Below are positions 51,027 to 59,125 of a stretch of DNA of 64,000 bases, one piece after another. Made by a program: the position numbers and the translations under genes. Position 1 is the first letter of the stretch; every line of letters starts with the position of its first letter. The notes below the pieces were generated by a model. It was not told the origin of the DNA, did not search any database, and saw only the letters and a program-made list of their open reading frames with translations. The DNA is from Xanthocytophaga flava (GTDB lineage Bacteria > Bacteroidota > Bacteroidia > Cytophagales > 172606-1), in NCBI RefSeq assembly GCF_030068545.1, contig NZ_JASJOR010000003.1, forward strand, positions 1 to 64,000, in the 5' to 3' direction.

Positions 51027-51650
51027 ATGACAACCTCTACTTCCGTACCTGTACGCTCACTACTGCTGGTAGTACTGAACTTTGCTTTATCCGGATCCCA
51101 TGTGTTTGGTCAGCCGACTTCCTGGACAGACAAGAATGTCAAGATAAGTACAACAGGAGAGCTTACCATTAAACCCTCCCAAACATCTTCTGCTCATGAT
51201 TTTGATTTTTTGGAAGGCAAATGGAAACTTGATGATAAAAAGCTAAAAAGCAGGTTGAGCAATTCTACGGAATGGATCAAATTTGAGTCGACAGTAGAAA
51301 TGCGGAAGCTATTGAATGGAATCGGAAACATGGATATTTATAAAACGACACTGGATGGTAAACCACTGGAAGGAGTTGCCCTGCGGTTATTCAATCCGGA
51401 AACAAGGTTATGGAGCATCTATTGGGCCGATAGCAACAGAGGGGTAATGGACCCGCCTATGGTGGGTTCCTTTGAAGGCGATATCGGTATGTTTTATTGC
51501 AAAGATGTGTTTAAAGGAAAACCTATTATCGTGATGTTTCACTGGGATAAAACAGACAAAAATAATCCCGTCTGGAGTCAGGCTTTTTCTCCGGATAATG
51601 GCGTAAGCTGGGAGTGGAACGCTACGAATACATCCCATCGGGTGAAGTAA
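51027..51650 (+). CDS. Secreted DUF1579-like protein
   Basis: 207 residues from the ATG at 51027 with a signal peptide (SLLLVVLNFALSGSHVFG); the reading frame upstream to 50880 is not needed. The mature domain shows AHDFDFLEGKWKLDDKKLKS, VEMRKLLNGIGNMDIYKTTL, TRLWSIYWADSNRGVMDPPM and SWEWNATNTSHRVK, typical of the DUF1579-like calycin family. It lies 79 bp before a VOC gene on the same strand. Ligand unknown. Confidence 0.8.
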   Translation: MTTSTSVPVRSLLLVVLNFALSGSHVFGQPTSWTDKNVKISTTGELTIKPSQTSSAHDFDFLEGKWKLDDKKLKSRLSNSTEWIKFESTVEMRKLLNGIGNMDIYKTTLDGKPLEGVALRLFNPETRLWSIYWADSNRGVMDPPMVGSFEGDIGMFYCKDVFKGKPIIVMFHWDKTDKNNPVWSQAFSPDNGVSWEWNATNTSHRVK

Positions 51651-51728
51651 TCAAACTCCAAAGATTGACAGTTAGAAATATAGACTACTATTGTGTACAT
51701 TTATTCTGACACCAAACCCGTTTACATC

Positions 51729-52091
51729 ATGAATTTTAGCAAATTAGTACCCAATGTATTTTACCAGGATATTACGGATGGGCTAAAGCTCTTCGTAGAT
51801 TGCCTGGAATTTGAAGTTTCACACAACGAGCTACATGCCCCACAACGATTCTGTGTGCTGGCAAAAGGTGATTTACGAATCAACCTGTTTGAGGATGCCA
51901 ACCTGGCCAAAGAACACAATCCGGAATTCAGGTTAGTAACCAATGACATTGAAGGAGTGTACAGCAAAGTATCTTCTTCACATCCCGAATTCTTGCACCC
52001 TAATCTTAACACGGTAACCCTTAGACCCTGGGGTGCCAGAGAATTCGCACTGACGGACAAACAACTCGGTATTGTCATTCAACAATGGTAG
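51729..52091 (+). CDS. VOC-superfamily (glyoxalase-like) protein
   Basis: 120 residues from the ATG at 51729. One beta-alpha-beta-beta-beta module pair: FYQDITDGLKLFVDCLEFEV, RINLFEDANLAKEHNPEFRL, LHPNLNTVTLRPWGAREFAL, and LGIVIQQW at the end. The metal-ligand positions of glyoxalase I are not clearly conserved. The likely role is binding or modifying a small ligand, possibly as a resistance protein. Second gene after the DUF1579-like gene. Confidence 0.82.
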   Translation: MNFSKLVPNVFYQDITDGLKLFVDCLEFEVSHNELHAPQRFCVLAKGDLRINLFEDANLAKEHNPEFRLVTNDIEGVYSKVSSSHPEFLHPNLNTVTLRPWGAREFALTDKQLGIVIQQW

Positions 52092-52587
52092 CCAGATCAT
52101 AACAGACAAACTGGTTATAAAGTTTGTTGTTCTTACTTATTGGCAGGTTCACTATTTTTCCGTTTTTCCTACTTTCACAAAGTCTCTGCTTTCCTGCATC
52201 TCTCATTTTCCTACCTGCCTTTCCCTCTCTTTCTAAAAATAGCTCATGTTTGAGAGGATGAGTGAAAAATAGTTTGTATCAGCAAGGATACTTTCGACTG
52301 TTGGCAAAACTCGCCATACTGTTTACCTATGAACAATTTGTTGTTTGTAAGTGAACGTTTCAATCCTCTGGAATATAGAAACGCACAGATATAGGATATT
52401 GAGAAGTTCATATGGCGTAGAACTGACAATACCATCGCTTTGCGGGGAACATACAAAAATATGATTGCCTGTTTTTTTTAAATTCCTGGGATAAGTATAA
52501 CAGGCTACTAATTTTAGGCTGTCAAATGTTATATCTTACTCCTAATCCAATAGGAACGATCACCTATAAAAACAACTTATTCATCTA
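52092..52587. other. Gene-free stretch
   Basis: 496 bases. Several short open frames lack start contexts or family signals. No repeat copy was found. Confidence 0.45.
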
Positions 52588-53019
52588 ATGCTTATAAAAT
52601 GCCCTGGAAATCAATTAATTGTATATGTATTTGTTGTGCTTTCTTTCTTAGCTTGTAAGCCGGTAAAGCTTCAGGGAAGTTATTGTAGTGATAATTCTCC
52701 AAAAACTCTCTATACAAATTTACTATTGAAGGATAATGGGGAATATGTCATGCAGGGTGTGGTATCCTACTTTACTCGTTCTACCGTTGTTGAAACAGGA
52801 AAGTATTTTCTGGATGGGGAAAAGATCCGTTTTGTTGGCTTAAAATTAGGATATAGCCCTCATACGCTTCATGTAATTGCAAAACCGGATACGTCAATGG
52901 GGTATGCCTTGTTCAAAAGAAAAAAAATATTCATTTACAAGAACAATTCAGAACAATGGATTTTGAAAAAGTCTAAACGATGTGAACAGGTTATCTTGAC
53001 CTATAAGCCAGAATTCTAG
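52588..53019 (+). CDS. Hypothetical lipoprotein, 143 residues
   Basis: Signal with lipobox SFLAC-K at about residue 23 (IVYVFVVLSFLAC). The mature part is beta-rich (YVMQGVVSYFTRSTVVETGK) with CEQV near the end. No signature of a known family. Outer-membrane or periplasmic lipoprotein, role unknown. Confidence 0.65.
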   Translation: MLIKCPGNQLIVYVFVVLSFLACKPVKLQGSYCSDNSPKTLYTNLLLKDNGEYVMQGVVSYFTRSTVVETGKYFLDGEKIRFVGLKLGYSPHTLHVIAKPDTSMGYALFKRKKIFIYKNNSEQWILKKSKRCEQVILTYKPEF

Positions 53020-53061
53020 GCTCAGGATATTAGTATTGCTGACGTGTGGTATGCCTATGTA

Positions 53062-53196
53062 GTCATTGGATGCTACAGTCTGACTATGAATGAGATTGCC
53101 TATATGTCAAAATTTGAAGGTCCTCAATCCTTTCATGAACATTTCAAAAAACAAACCCGCATGTGCTCTCTTGAATTTTGCCAGTCCTTTATTTAG
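53062..53196 (+). pseudogene. AraC-type regulator remnant (C-terminal HTH)
   Basis: MNEIAYMSKFEGPQSFHEHF followed by KKQTRMCSLEFCQSFI and a stop. It matches the second HTH of AraC proteins (compare EIAYELGFEHMQSFSKLFKT in the intact gene at 57.1 kb). Upstream no frame continues. The catalytic Gly-Phe and Arg positions are altered (SKFEG, EFCQ), so it is decaying. The rest of 53020-53442 holds no gene. Confidence 0.7.
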
Positions 53197-53442
53197 CAAT
53201 TTATTGACAGAGTTGTTAGATCCATAGTCCATAGGGGTCATACGGGCAGTGAAAAAAACTTAAATTGTTCCCAATGAGACAAAAGTAGCTACATTTACTT
53301 TCTAGTTTACAATTGCCGCCTTCAGATAAGTAGTCATTGTGGGGTAAGCAATTAGTATTGACCATGTTAAAAGTAGGAATATCCGCTATTTCAGCCTGGA
53401 AGGTACAAAGTCCAGCGTTGGTAGTGAACTAATCACATATAT

Positions 53443-54261
53443 ATGCAAACTTTTCAATCCAATTCTACTCCGGAGAAATCACCTTCGGTTAAGGCTGTTT
53501 TTTTTGACATTGATGGCACTCTTGTCAGTTTCACTACCCATACAGTACCCGATTCAACACAAAAGGCTATTAAGGCACTTCAGGAAAAAGGAATCAAGGT
53601 AATTATCGCCACAGGACGTTCTATTACAGCTATCGATCATATCCGGTACCTGAATTTTGATGGATTCATCACATTTAATGGGGGATGCTGTGTTGGACCA
53701 GATGGAAGTGTATTATTTCGTAAAGCCATTGATCCAAACGACATACAAACATTGCTTGACTACACAGAACACAATCCTCTGAGCTTTTCATTGATGTATG
53801 AGAACAGTGTATCGATCAACGATGTCACACCTGAAGTTGCCGGTATGTATGCACACCTGAACCTTCCCGTTCCTCCTTTGGTGCATAGAGAGCATACGGA
53901 TATCACAGGCGTTCTACAAGCCAACATCTTTCTAAGTCCGGAAGATGAAGTGGCGTTTATGCCAAAGGTGATGCCCAACTGTGTAGCCTCCCGATGGACT
54001 CCGTTGTTTGCAGATGTGAATCCCATAGGGCAAAGCAAACAGGTAGGTATCGATGTTTTCTGCCAGTATTTCGGAATTGACGTCTCCGAGACCATGTCGT
54101 TCGGAGATGGAGGAAATGATATTACCATGTTGAAATACACCGGAATAGGGGTGGCAATGGGCAATGCCAACGAGAATGTAAAAGAGATTGCAGATTACAT
54201 CACAGAGGATGTGGACAACGATGGTGTATTTAAGGCATTGGTACATTTTAAGGTGATTTAG
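53443..54261 (+). CDS. HAD-superfamily phosphatase (Cof type)
   Basis: 272 residues. VFFDIDGTLVSFTTHT is motif I (DxDGT); VIIATGRSITAIDHIRYLNF is motif II, typical of Cof hydrolases. The lysine of motif III is in the SKQVGIDVFC stretch, and GDGGNDITMLKYTG is motif IV. The cap is the C2B type between. These cytoplasmic enzymes dephosphorylate sugar or nucleotide phosphates. Exact substrate unknown. Confidence 0.92.
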   Translation: MQTFQSNSTPEKSPSVKAVFFDIDGTLVSFTTHTVPDSTQKAIKALQEKGIKVIIATGRSITAIDHIRYLNFDGFITFNGGCCVGPDGSVLFRKAIDPNDIQTLLDYTEHNPLSFSLMYENSVSINDVTPEVAGMYAHLNLPVPPLVHREHTDITGVLQANIFLSPEDEVAFMPKVMPNCVASRWTPLFADVNPIGQSKQVGIDVFCQYFGIDVSETMSFGDGGNDITMLKYTGIGVAMGNANENVKEIADYITEDVDNDGVFKALVHFKVI

Positions 54262-54372
54262 ATAAATCCCTACCTTCTTAATGCATGAAACCTCCTTTAC
54301 CTTTTAGAAAGAAAATCTCCTTCTTTCTAAAAATAATCTTCTCTCCGTCCTTCTGGAAAGAATTCTCCCTTT

Positions 54373-54487
54373 TGTCCTTCTGAAAGAATCTTGTGACAAA
54401 TAGAGTTGCGTTTGGTTTCTGTGAGAAAAAAATCCTCTCCAAACCCAACTACCACTAACCTTGTCACAGGTTCCTTCCAGATGGATA
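54373..54487 (+). repeat. Repeat A, copy 8 (degenerate right end)
   Basis: Intact left end (TTGTCCTTCTGAAAGAATCT) and interior CAAATAGAGTTGCGTTTGG. The right end has TTGTCACAGGTTCCTTCCAG then ATGGATA, seven or so changes. A partial extra left end (CCGTCCTTCTGGAAAGAA) sits at 54346. Confidence 0.8.
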
Positions 54488-54609
54488 GCGTATTTTTTGT
54501 AAGAAGATATTGTTTAGTGAATTCAGTTGGTAATTATCTTGTTGCTTGTCAGGGTGTTATCGATGAGGATTTAACTTCGGTTAGAGCAAAGGAAAAAATA
54601 TTTCCATTT

Positions 54610-54625
54610 TGAAACATATGTTTCA
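54610..54625. promoter_or_regulatory. TetR operator 1
   Basis: TGAAACATATGTTTCA, a perfect palindrome, extended to TTTGAAACATATGTTTCAAA (54608-54627). It lies 41 bp before the TetR ATG and next to a -7 element (TACATTTG at 54636-54643). Confidence 0.75.
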
Positions 54626-54665
54626 AAAAAAGATATACATTTGTGAAGCAATATAGAGTAAACAA

Positions 54666-55244
54666 ATGGCAAGGAATGTTGAATTTGATGAAGAGGTAGC
54701 AATCCAAAAGGCTATGGAAGTCTTTTCGGAGAAGGGCTATAACGGCACTTCGCTTCGTGACCTGACCGATGCCATGAAAATAAACAGTAGCAGCCTCTAT
54801 AATACCATTGGTGATAAACAGGAGTTGTTTGTCCGATGTGTGAAGCACTATACAGAGATCCGGAAAAGAGATCTTCAAAAGCGGGCTACAAGTGCTGAAT
54901 CACCCTTTACCATATTGGTAAACTACATTCATGATGCTGTGGCGGAGATTGTCAGTGGCGCTGAGAGCTGTATGACTGTCAAGGCAGCTTTTGAAGTGGC
55001 AACCAATGATCAGCGAATAAAGGATATCCTAAAGGAAGATAGCGAATACTCCTATCAGTTTATATGCTCTCATATTGCAAAAGCTATGGACAAGGGTGAA
55101 ATCTCCAGCGAAGAAGATCCTCAGCTTTTGGCAGATTACTTTATCAGTACCTGGACTGGCTGGAATGAATCGTATATTCTGTACAAAGATCCTGTCAAAA
55201 TCCAGCGAATGGCCAATTATTTCATTAAACAACTTTCCAAATAA
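54666..55244 (+). CDS. TetR-family transcriptional regulator
   Basis: 192 residues. N-terminal HTH: VAIQKAMEVFSEKGYNGTSL, then RDLTDAMKINSSSLYNTIGD, KQELFVRCVKHY, the usual TetR layout. The ligand domain follows. The divergence-free arrangement with the SDR gene (55358) and three matching palindromes (54610, 55262, 55318) shows that it represses itself and the SDR gene. The inducer is unknown. Confidence 0.93.
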   Translation: MARNVEFDEEVAIQKAMEVFSEKGYNGTSLRDLTDAMKINSSSLYNTIGDKQELFVRCVKHYTEIRKRDLQKRATSAESPFTILVNYIHDAVAEIVSGAESCMTVKAAFEVATNDQRIKDILKEDSEYSYQFICSHIAKAMDKGEISSEEDPQLLADYFISTWTGWNESYILYKDPVKIQRMANYFIKQLSK

Positions 55245-55261
55245 ATTTTTTTACCCATTTC

Positions 55262-55277
55262 TGAAACAAGCATTTCA
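55262..55277. promoter_or_regulatory. TetR operator 2
   Basis: TGAAACAAGCATTTCA, 13 of 16 bases as in operator 1, lying 81 bp before the SDR ATG. Confidence 0.65.
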
Positions 55278-55317
55278 GAATTAAGAACTAATCTATCAAA
55301 TCTTGCACGCCTTATTT

Positions 55318-55333
55318 TGAAACATTCATTTCA
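55318..55333. promoter_or_regulatory. TetR operator 3
   Basis: TGAAACATTCATTTCA, 14 of 16 bases as in operator 1, 25 bp before the SDR ATG. It is 56 bp from operator 2, and would cover the promoter. Confidence 0.65.
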
Positions 55334-55357
55334 CAATTAATCACACCCTCAATTACC

Positions 55358-56155
55358 ATGAAAAATCAACAAAATCACAGTACAGAACTTAACGGAAAAA
55401 CAGCGCTTGTCACCGGAGGAACCAAAGGAATCGGAAAAGCTATCGCAGATCGTTTGGCAGAAGCAGGTGCTCAGGTTATCGTAACAGCCCGAAATCATCC
55501 TGGCGATGCCGACTTGGACCATTATTTTATTGCAGCCGATTTAACTCAGCCGGAAGATGTCACAAAAATGGCAGAGGAGATAAATGAAAAGTTTGGAACA
55601 GTAGATATTCTCATTGATAACATAGGTGGCTTAACCACTCCTGGAGGAGGGTATAGTACCTTAACCGATGAGCACTGGGAAAATGAACTGCAACTGAATC
55701 TACTGGCTGCTATCCGACTAGACAGAACCTTATTGCCTAAAATGGTTGATCAGCAAAGTGGTGTGATTATTCATATCTCCTCTGTAGCAGGCAAACAGCC
55801 TCTGTGGAATCTCAATATGGCGTATGCAGTTTCCAAAGCCGCACTGAATAGTTATAGCAAAACATTAGCGACCGAACTTGCCTCCAAAGGTGTGCGTGTC
55901 CTAACTGTATCTCCGGGGGCTACTAAAACACCGCCTATGGTAAAAGTGATAGAAGATTTTGCTACTGCTTTGGGCCTATCATTTGAAGAGGGACAAGCTC
56001 AATTGATGAGTCAGGTAGGGGGTATCCCGATGGGACGGATGGCTGAACCGGAAGAGGTAGCATCGCTGGTTCATTTTCTGGTATCACCAGCAGCTGCGTA
56101 TCTCACCGGAACCAACTATGCTATCGATGGCGGATCGCTGCCTGTTGTAGTATAA
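55358..56155 (+). CDS. SDR-family oxidoreductase
   Basis: 265 residues. TGGTKGIGKAIADRLAEAG binds the cofactor, IDNIGG is the NAG-like motif, the catalytic Ser lies in IIHISSVAG, and YAVSKAALNSY gives YxxxK. GGSLPVVV ends the protein. Classical SDR, probably a 3-oxoacyl- or ketone reductase. It carries two TetR operators in its leader and is the likely effector gene of the pair. A partial module C lies after it (56169-56184). Confidence 0.92.
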   Translation: MKNQQNHSTELNGKTALVTGGTKGIGKAIADRLAEAGAQVIVTARNHPGDADLDHYFIAADLTQPEDVTKMAEEINEKFGTVDILIDNIGGLTTPGGGYSTLTDEHWENELQLNLLAAIRLDRTLLPKMVDQQSGVIIHISSVAGKQPLWNLNMAYAVSKAALNSYSKTLATELASKGVRVLTVSPGATKTPPMVKVIEDFATALGLSFEEGQAQLMSQVGGIPMGRMAEPEEVASLVHFLVSPAAAYLTGTNYAIDGGSLPVVV

Positions 56156-56306
56156 GTAGATTCGTTACATGACAGCATTGAGCGAATAGTAAAATCTATT
56201 TCTATAATTCATTCCACGCCTTTCGTTTTGCCTACAACGAAAGGCGTTTTGACTAAATATGACTTAGTGAAACTGCTGACCTTTGTATTGTTAAAACGAC
56301 AAAACA

Positions 56307-57080
56307 ATGGAACTAAAAAACAGCACAATCCTGATTACAGGCGGCACAAGCGGTATCGGTTTGGAATTCGTAAAACAACTGACACAGCAAAGAGCAAACA
56401 TAATCATCACAGGACGTAACCTGGACAAACTGAACGAAACCAAACGACAATTTCCTCAAGTTGCCATCTTCCAAAGCGACGTCAGTAATCCCAAAGACAT
56501 TGAAGCACTTTACCAAAAGGTTACCAGGCAGTTTCCCAATCTGAACATTATTATCAATAATGCGGGTATTATGCGTAATCTGAGCTTACACGATACCAGT
56601 ATGAGTCTGGAGAACATTACAGCAGAACTGGATATAGATCTGTCAGGCGTGATTCAGATGAATCATCAGTTTTTGCCTCACCTGAAAACTCAACAATCGG
56701 CTGCTATCGTAAATATTTCATCGGGGCTGGCTTTTATTCCTTTTCCTGTATCACCCATTTATAGTGCAGCAAAAGCAGGTTTACATGCTTACACCCGGGT
56801 ACTGCGATTGCAGCTTAAGAATACTCCTGTAAAGGTATTCGAAATCGCTCCTCCAGCTACTGATACGTCACTGGGAGATGCATTTACAGGATTAGTAGAT
56901 CCCAGTATGAATATGAAAGTGGATAAGATGGTAAGCCAGTCTATTCAGGGGCTTTTGAAAGACAACCTGGAAATTAAGCCTGGTATGTCAAAGATGATGA
57001 AGACATTAGGTCGCTTTGCTCCGGACTTTGCACTTAATTTCATGCATTCATCTATCGAAAAGGCAAGACGAAATAAGTAA
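56307..57080 (+). CDS. SDR-family oxidoreductase (DltE-like)
   Basis: 257 residues. ILITGGTSGIGLEFVKQLTQ, IIINNAGIMRN, and YSAAKAGLHAYTRVLRLQLK give the classical SDR motifs. FEIAPPATDTSLGDAF is the segment after the YxxxK pair, typical of the DltE-like class. Nine bp upstream of an AraC regulator gene on the same strand, so the two are one unit. Confidence 0.9.
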   Translation: MELKNSTILITGGTSGIGLEFVKQLTQQRANIIITGRNLDKLNETKRQFPQVAIFQSDVSNPKDIEALYQKVTRQFPNLNIIINNAGIMRNLSLHDTSMSLENITAELDIDLSGVIQMNHQFLPHLKTQQSAAIVNISSGLAFIPFPVSPIYSAAKAGLHAYTRVLRLQLKNTPVKVFEIAPPATDTSLGDAFTGLVDPSMNMKVDKMVSQSIQGLLKDNLEIKPGMSKMMKTLGRFAPDFALNFMHSSIEKARRNK

Positions 57081-57089
57081 CTTTGAGAT

Positions 57090-58013
57090 ATGGAAAATAC
57101 AAAACCTATTCGGATAAAAACGATAAGTGAATTTCATAAACTGAGAGCTTTGCCTAAGCCTGCACACCCGCTTATCAGCATCGTGGATTATTCAGATATT
57201 CGTTTTTTTCCGGAAGAAGGGAAGGAGGTAGTTGCCATATTTGACTTTTACTCCATTTCTATTAAGTCAGGGGTAACTGGAAAACTGAAATATGGTCAGC
57301 AACAATACGATTTTGATGAAGGCATTATGTTCTTCATCGGGCCTAATCAGGTATTTGGCGTAGAGATAGATCAGGAGGAATTACAAAAAGCGACAGGTTG
57401 GATTATGCTCATTCATCCGGATTTTCTCTGGAATACGTCTTTGGGGAAAAACATGAAGAAGTACGAGTTCTTTCACTATGCCGTAAACGAAGCACTCTTT
57501 CTTTCTGAAAAAGAAGAAATGATCATTAACGGCATTGTGCAGAATATTCAGAATGAGTACCACTCAAACATTGATAAGTTCAGTCAGGATATTATTATCT
57601 CGCAACTTGAAACGCTGCTCAACTACAGCGAACGCTTTTACAGTCGTCAGTTTCTTACCCGAAAAATAAGCAGCCATCAAATCCTTGACCGACTGGAGAA
57701 GGTATTGACTGATTATTTCAATAGTGAAGATTTACTTATAAAAGGAGTGCCTACAGTGCAGTATATTTCAGATCAACTGAATGTTTCACCCACCTATCTG
57801 CGTAGTTTGCTCAAAGTGCTGACAGGGCAAAATACCCAGCAGCATATACACAACAAGCTGATTGAAAAAGCAAAAGAAAAACTATCTACCACTGAATTGA
57901 CGGTAAGTGAAATAGCCTATGAGCTGGGCTTTGAGCATATGCAATCGTTTAGTAAGTTATTCAAAACAAAGACCAATCTGTCTCCGCTGGAATTCCGGCA
58001 ATCGTTTAGTTGA
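57090..58013 (+). CDS. AraC-family transcriptional regulator
   Basis: 307 residues. Cupin-like N-terminal domain (GIMFFIGPNQVFGVEIDQEE, then GWIMLIHPDFLWNTSLGKNM). Double HTH near residues 210-305: VPTVQYISDQLNVSPTYLRS, LLKVLTGQNTQQHIHNKLIE and TVSEIAYELGFEHMQSFSKL. Second gene after the SDR, and presumably its regulator. Homologous to the remnant at 53.1 kb. Confidence 0.92.
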   Translation: MENTKPIRIKTISEFHKLRALPKPAHPLISIVDYSDIRFFPEEGKEVVAIFDFYSISIKSGVTGKLKYGQQQYDFDEGIMFFIGPNQVFGVEIDQEELQKATGWIMLIHPDFLWNTSLGKNMKKYEFFHYAVNEALFLSEKEEMIINGIVQNIQNEYHSNIDKFSQDIIISQLETLLNYSERFYSRQFLTRKISSHQILDRLEKVLTDYFNSEDLLIKGVPTVQYISDQLNVSPTYLRSLLKVLTGQNTQQHIHNKLIEKAKEKLSTTELTVSEIAYELGFEHMQSFSKLFKTKTNLSPLEFRQSFS

Positions 58014-58028
58014 CTATTGTAATAGGGT

Positions 58029-58277
58029 TTACCTACAGGAAAGCTCTCTATATTTTTTGCGTTGCCAGCCCTCGAGGTAGGAATGCATCAGATATCGCAG
58101 TGACTGAACCCGTTCAGGTTCTGTTTCCTCCAACTTCTTTATCTGAGAAGACAAGTGATCTATAAATAGCTGCCAATCTGCTTCCGATATAGTAGATAAT
58201 TCATTATCCAGATCCTGCTCACAACGGGCACTGGCTAGCTGTTCAGAGATTTGCGTAACAATAGGCGTAATGGACAT
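58029..58277 (-). CDS. Hypothetical helical protein, 82 residues
   Basis: From the ATG at 58277 (MSITPIVTQISEQLASARCE); the frame to 58352 begins with TTG and adds a hydrophobic leader. Helical and acidic in the middle (ELSTISEADWQLFIDHLSSQ), with a basic tail (GWQRKKYRELSCR). Convergent with the AraC gene and 15 bp away. No family recognised. Confidence 0.6.
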   Translation of the reverse strand: MSITPIVTQISEQLASARCEQDLDNELSTISEADWQLFIDHLSSQIKKLEETEPERVQSLRYLMHSYLEGWQRKKYRELSCR

Positions 58278-58413
58278 ATTTTGAGCTGGTAAAAGCAGTA
58301 GAACCTTTTCATAAGCTCTATGGTAAACATATTTTTTGAGTAAAAGAGTCAATACCTATTAAGTAGGTATACGGAGGATTGTTATTTGTTGTTAAATAAA
58401 AGGTTATGCTTTT

Positions 58414-58959
58414 TTATAGGGATAGAATATCCTTCGCTACAATCGATAAATCATTGTTCAGCTGATGTCCTCCTTTAGGTAGTTTACGGACAATCGCCTG
58501 TGGTAGATTTTGTGTATAAAACTCCAGATTGGTGAATGGTACTACTTCATCATCCTGACTATGGTAGAGAAAAACCGGAAGGTTTTCTGGTAGCTTATCC
58601 GCAAAGTTCTGGTTTAGTTTAAGGCCCTGTTTCCATTCTTCGTCACCACTCCAAAACGGGGTAGAAATAAGAAAGAGTCCAGCCATCTTTTTATGAAGTT
58701 GACTTTCTGATAGGTATTTTAATAGCATTGATGCACCCAATGAGTGTCCCACCAGAATAATTGAGCCATTGAGTAAAGAGAGTTCTTTATCAATTTGCTT
58801 TTTTCGACCAAAATCGGGTTCTGGTTCCTCAGGTAGGAAGGGATAATGCACCACATACGTTTCACCTAAGACTTCTCGCAAAGAAGTAACAAGTTTAGCA
58901 TCGGCGGTATAATCTTCTTCACCTCCTCCGCCTTGTATAAAGAGCACATGCTTTTTCAT
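58414..58959 (-). CDS. RBBP9/YdeN-type serine hydrolase
   Basis: 181 residues from the ATG at 58959. The small alpha/beta hydrolase layout: KHVLFIQGGGGEEDYTADAK, GHSLGASMLLKYLSE with the nucleophile Ser, HSQDDEVVPFTN with the acid, and GGHQLNNDL with the His. The poly-Gly loop at the start is as in RBBP9 relatives. Cytoplasmic. Substrate unknown, perhaps an ester. Confidence 0.87.
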   Translation of the reverse strand: MKKHVLFIQGGGGEEDYTADAKLVTSLREVLGETYVVHYPFLPEEPEPDFGRKKQIDKELSLLNGSIILVGHSLGASMLLKYLSESQLHKKMAGLFLISTPFWSGDEEWKQGLKLNQNFADKLPENLPVFLYHSQDDEVVPFTNLEFYTQNLPQAIVRKLPKGGHQLNNDLSIVAKDILSL

Positions 58960-59125
58960 AATAATAAAAGATAAGTTCTGTTTGTTTTCTGGTACGAACA
59001 AAGTTAAAACAGATCAATCTCTCATGTGCAGGGTAGTTGCGACAATATAAGGGTGTTTTGCGACCATCCTCTTTTCCTTCATTCTCTTGATACTATCTAT
59101 CTTACCAGCCAGTTTACCTACTGGG

